Shown: one piece after another, positions 62,260 through 64,000 of the stretch | How the letters are laid out: each line of letters begins with the position of its first letter | Numbering within the stretch: the stretch's first letter is position 1 | Assembly (NCBI GenBank): GCA_003166955.1 | Contig: PMUI01000086.1 | Location: 62,001-126,000 of the forward strand | Direction of reading: 5' to 3' | Length of the DNA: 64,000 nt | Source of the DNA: Acidobacterium sp. | Lineage (GTDB): Bacteria > Acidobacteriota > Terriglobia > Terriglobales > Acidobacteriaceae | Made by a program: the position numbers and the translations under genes | Notes under the pieces: generated by a model | What the model was told of the DNA's origin: nothing | Seen by the model: only the letters and a program-made list of their open reading frames with translations | The model's database searches: none

Positions 62260-62475
62260 TCAGGGCGCCCCGCCGCCGACGAAGTGGACGATTTCCAGTT
62301 TGTCGCCGTCGGCGACGGCAGTGGCGGGCCAGGCGGGACGAGAGACGATGGAGCCGTTGTGCTCGACAGCGATGCGATCGGAGGGGAGCGCGAGAGCGCT
62401 GAGAAGATCTTGAAGGGTTGCGCCGGGGCCGAGCTCTGGAAAGCTTTGTGGCTGGCCGTTGATGAGGAGGTTCAT
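62260..62475 (-). CDS. thiS: Sulfur carrier protein ThiS with C-terminal GGGAP tail
   Basis: A 71-residue beta-grasp protein: MNLLINGQPQSFPE, ATLQDLLSALALPSDRIAV and DGDKLEIVHFVGGG. It would carry sulfur as a C-terminal thiocarboxylate for thiazole formation. ThiS normally ends in Gly-Gly; here Ala-Pro follow the GGG before TGA. No thiG or thiF is in the window. The ATG at 62475 has no Shine-Dalgarno; the leader there is a CCTGTACCCTGTACCC repeat. Confidence 0.8.
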   Translation of the reverse strand: MNLLINGQPQSFPELGPGATLQDLLSALALPSDRIAVEHNGSIVSRPAWPATAVADGDKLEIVHFVGGGAP

Positions 62476-62540
62476 ACAGGGTACAGGGTACAGGGCTGCG
62501 ACGGGACTCGCAGCCGGCGAGCCTGCCTCGGGATTGCCTC
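62476..62540. other. thiS leader with short repeat and 8-bp hairpin
   Basis: A TACAGGG short repeat (62476-62496) is followed by a perfect inverted repeat GGCTGCGA (62494-62501) and TCGCAGCC (62508-62515) around a 6-nt loop. It sits between the small membrane protein stop and thiS. There is no T run, so it is not a clear terminator. Confidence 0.5.
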
Positions 62541-62756
62541 TCAGCGCAGGATGTGCCAGAGCATCCAGCCGGCGCTGCCGATGATGACGAGCGCAGATTC
62601 GATGACCAGGGCGTAGCCGAGTCCTCGAAAAGCGCCGAGGTTGATTTCGGGCTCGGCGTCGGGACCGAGACCGGAGACGGTGCGGGAGAAATCTGCGAGC
62701 GGCTCAGAGGTGAGGTCGGGAAGATCGATCAGCGATTCGAAGGAACGCGCGGCCAT
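62541..62756 (-). CDS. Small single-pass membrane protein
   Basis: A 71-residue protein starting MAARSFESLIDLPDLTSEPL, soluble for about 45 residues and ending in one helix (YALVIESALVIIGSAGWMLW). ATG 62756 is preceded by a GGGGG Shine-Dalgarno 5-6 nt upstream, which supports this short frame over the longer one that reaches 62966. The family is unknown. Confidence 0.65.
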   Translation of the reverse strand: MAARSFESLIDLPDLTSEPLADFSRTVSGLGPDAEPEINLGAFRGLGYALVIESALVIIGSAGWMLWHILR

Positions 62757-62983
62757 AAAAATCCCCCTTGTAGAAACGCTACCGATCGGGGACGGCCTAT
62801 GCATGAATAGCTGCGAAGGAAACGCGAGGAGTGTGCCGAAAGAGGACGCCCTCCGGCCCGGAGTCAAAACGGGAAAGGCGGCTCGCCCGTGATCAGCCGG
62901 GCAGGCCATAAACTTGGTGGTTTGCTGGGTGAGCGACCGCTGACTCAGCCTGGACGCGGCGGGCATACACGAGAGCGAGGGTT

Positions 62984-63847
62984 ATGACAAAAATTTATGC
63001 GATTCGTACGGGGTCGGTGAAGGTGCGCAGGGGGCAACGGGAGTCGAGGGGCAAGGGTGTGGCCCGCACGCTGAACATGCTGCTCGACAGGGAGTGGACG
63101 GAGTGGCTGCCTATTTATGCGTGGGTGATCGAGCATGATGAGGGCATTATTGTGGTCGATACGGGAGAAACGTCGCGGGTGCACGAGCGCGGATACCATC
63201 CGTCATGGCACCCGTTCTATCGGCGAGCGGTGCAGTTCTCGGTTCATCCTGAGGAGGAACTGGGCCCGCAGCTGCGCGCTCTGGGCATTGCTGCGAGAGA
63301 TGTGCGCCATGTTGTGCTCACGCATCTGCACACCGATCATGCGGGAGGATTGGCGCACCTGACGGGCGCGAGGATATGGGTAGCGGAGGGGGAGTTGCGG
63401 CGGGCCAGCGGTTGGGGCGGGAAGGTGGGCGGATATTTGCCACACCGGTGGCCGAAGTGGTGGGATCCGGAGTTGCTGCGCTTTGAGGAGCGGCCGCTGG
63501 GGCCTTTCCAGCGAAGCGTGCCACTGACGAAATGCGGCGATGTGGTGGCGATTGAGACCCCGGGACACACGCCCCATCATGTGTCAGTGGTGGTGCAGGG
63601 GACGGTGTTGTATTTTCTGGCGGGCGATACGAGCTATAACCAGGGGCTGCTGATGGCGGGCAAGGTGGATGGGGTGAGCCCGAACGAAGCTGTTTCGCGG
63701 GGCACGCTGGCGCGCATCATGAGGCTCGCGAAGGAGCGGCCGCTGGTGTATTTGCCGTCGCACGATCCTGAGAGCGAAGCGCGGCTCGCGGCGAATGCAG
63801 TGCTGGTGGCGGAGGAGGGTTCGTCGCCGGCTGCGTTTGCGCAATAA
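62984..63847 (+). CDS. N-acyl homoserine lactonase-like metallo-beta-lactamase
   Basis: A 287-residue metallo-beta-lactamase-fold hydrolase. The two-metal motif HLHTDH (residues 114-119) is followed by GHTPHHVSVV with a third His, an AGDTSYN Asp and a later LPSHDPESE His. This is the AHL-lactonase-type layout (AiiA/AttM group), so it may open the lactone of N-acyl homoserine lactone signals. Promiscuous lactonases share the motifs. ATG 62984 gives the usual length. No partner gene is on the same strand in the window. Confidence 0.85.
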   Translation: MTKIYAIRTGSVKVRRGQRESRGKGVARTLNMLLDREWTEWLPIYAWVIEHDEGIIVVDTGETSRVHERGYHPSWHPFYRRAVQFSVHPEEELGPQLRALGIAARDVRHVVLTHLHTDHAGGLAHLTGARIWVAEGELRRASGWGGKVGGYLPHRWPKWWDPELLRFEERPLGPFQRSVPLTKCGDVVAIETPGHTPHHVSVVVQGTVLYFLAGDTSYNQGLLMAGKVDGVSPNEAVSRGTLARIMRLAKERPLVYLPSHDPESEARLAANAVLVAEEGSSPAAFAQ

Positions 63848-63915
63848 GGAGGGGGGTCGCCTTGCATCGGCCAAAGGATGGAGAGAAATGCCGACCCGGC
63901 TGCGGTTGTGAGTTG

Positions 63916-64000
63916 TCATTCGGCTCCGGGATAATGGGCGGGCGGTTGCGGTCCCCAGGATTCCTGTTTGGTAAAGACGAACATCGACAAGATGCCGGGC
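63916..64000 (-). CDS. C-terminal end of a minus-strand gene (partial)
   Basis: Read on the minus strand from the right edge, 27 residues end ILSMFVFTKQESWGPQPPAH, then YPGAE and TGA at 63918-63916. There is no membrane segment and no recognisable family in the visible part. Confidence 0.5.
   Translation of the reverse strand, partial: PGILSMFVFTKQESWGPQPPAHYPGAE

Noticed and set aside
62508-62560. CTGAGAGGC on the minus strand before thiS looked like a TPP riboswitch core
   Set aside because: The CTGAG is the end codon and stop of the upstream small gene (62541). The second conserved half (ACCTGATCTGGATAAT-like) is absent.

Overview
The window is a 64 kb stretch of high-GC chromosome from what is most likely a member of the Acidobacteriota, probably class Terriglobia (Acidobacteriaceae-like). 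This is an inference. It rests on a VWFA-related protein of the acidobacterial type (59725-61341), a PadR/divergent ABC cassette, a DUF2076 gene, an orphan glyQ-glyS pair and GH74/GH94-like exported glycosidases. No tRNA, rRNA, CRISPR array, intact IS element or replication origin was found.

Layout. 1-5948 (+): the end of a membrane protein, a GT-C type glycosyltransferase, a DUF3303 protein, glyQ-glyS and an O-methyltransferase. 5945-15295 (-): a run of seven genes. A secreted caspase-fold protein is followed by a secreted TPR-CHAT protein, then DUF4126, a flavin disulfide reductase, a YiaK-type dehydrogenase and a zinc alcohol dehydrogenase. 15433-20017 (+): a compact trans-4-hydroxyproline catabolic operon (epimerase, three-part D-hydroxyproline dehydrogenase, deaminase). 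20044-26192: an exported trehalase, a glucosidase and a GH13 alpha-glucosidase. 26193-26954: a gene graveyard with a frameshifted TPR remnant and an ASPIC/UnbV fragment. 26955-29911 (-): GH74 xyloglucanase and a GNAT acetyltransferase.

30018-34433 holds two divergent operons, PadR plus a membrane protein on the left and ABC ATPase plus permease on the right. They share a 53 bp intergenic region with a perfect 15-bp inverted repeat. The permease end and the start of an acyl-CoA synthetase meet tail to tail at a deletion or rearrangement scar near 34.3 kb. Next come lspA-ileS (-), a TonB-type protein with a hairpin in its leader, a DUF2076 gene broken by an in-frame amber codon, a serine beta-lactamase-family hydrolase, a PilZ protein, a DedA-rhodanese fusion and an aminotransferase.

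44.4-46.6 kb is a repeat-rich, lower-GC accessory patch: a protein with low-complexity repeat insertion, a bidirectional terminator, REP-like hairpins, an orphan membrane protein and a 120-bp-spaced direct repeat. 46.6-57.6 kb carries purH, a carotenoid hydratase-like protein, a rhomboid protease, an XRE regulator, a dienelactone hydrolase, an internally deleted DoxX-like protein, a histidine kinase, a Tat-exported GH94-like enzyme and a quinone oxidoreductase-like MDR protein. The last 6 kb has a secreted hypothetical, a Gfo/Idh/MocA oxidoreductase, the VWFA-related protein, a ParA-like ATPase, ThiS with an unusual C-terminal tail, a small membrane protein and an AHL-lactonase-like metallo-beta-lactamase.

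The lifestyle picture is a heterotroph that works on plant or fungal material: xyloglucan, alpha-glucans, trehalose and hydroxyproline from cell-wall proteins. The most unusual points are the adjacent pair of exported clan-CD proteases, the symmetrical operator between the PadR and ABC operons, and several clear gene-decay scars.
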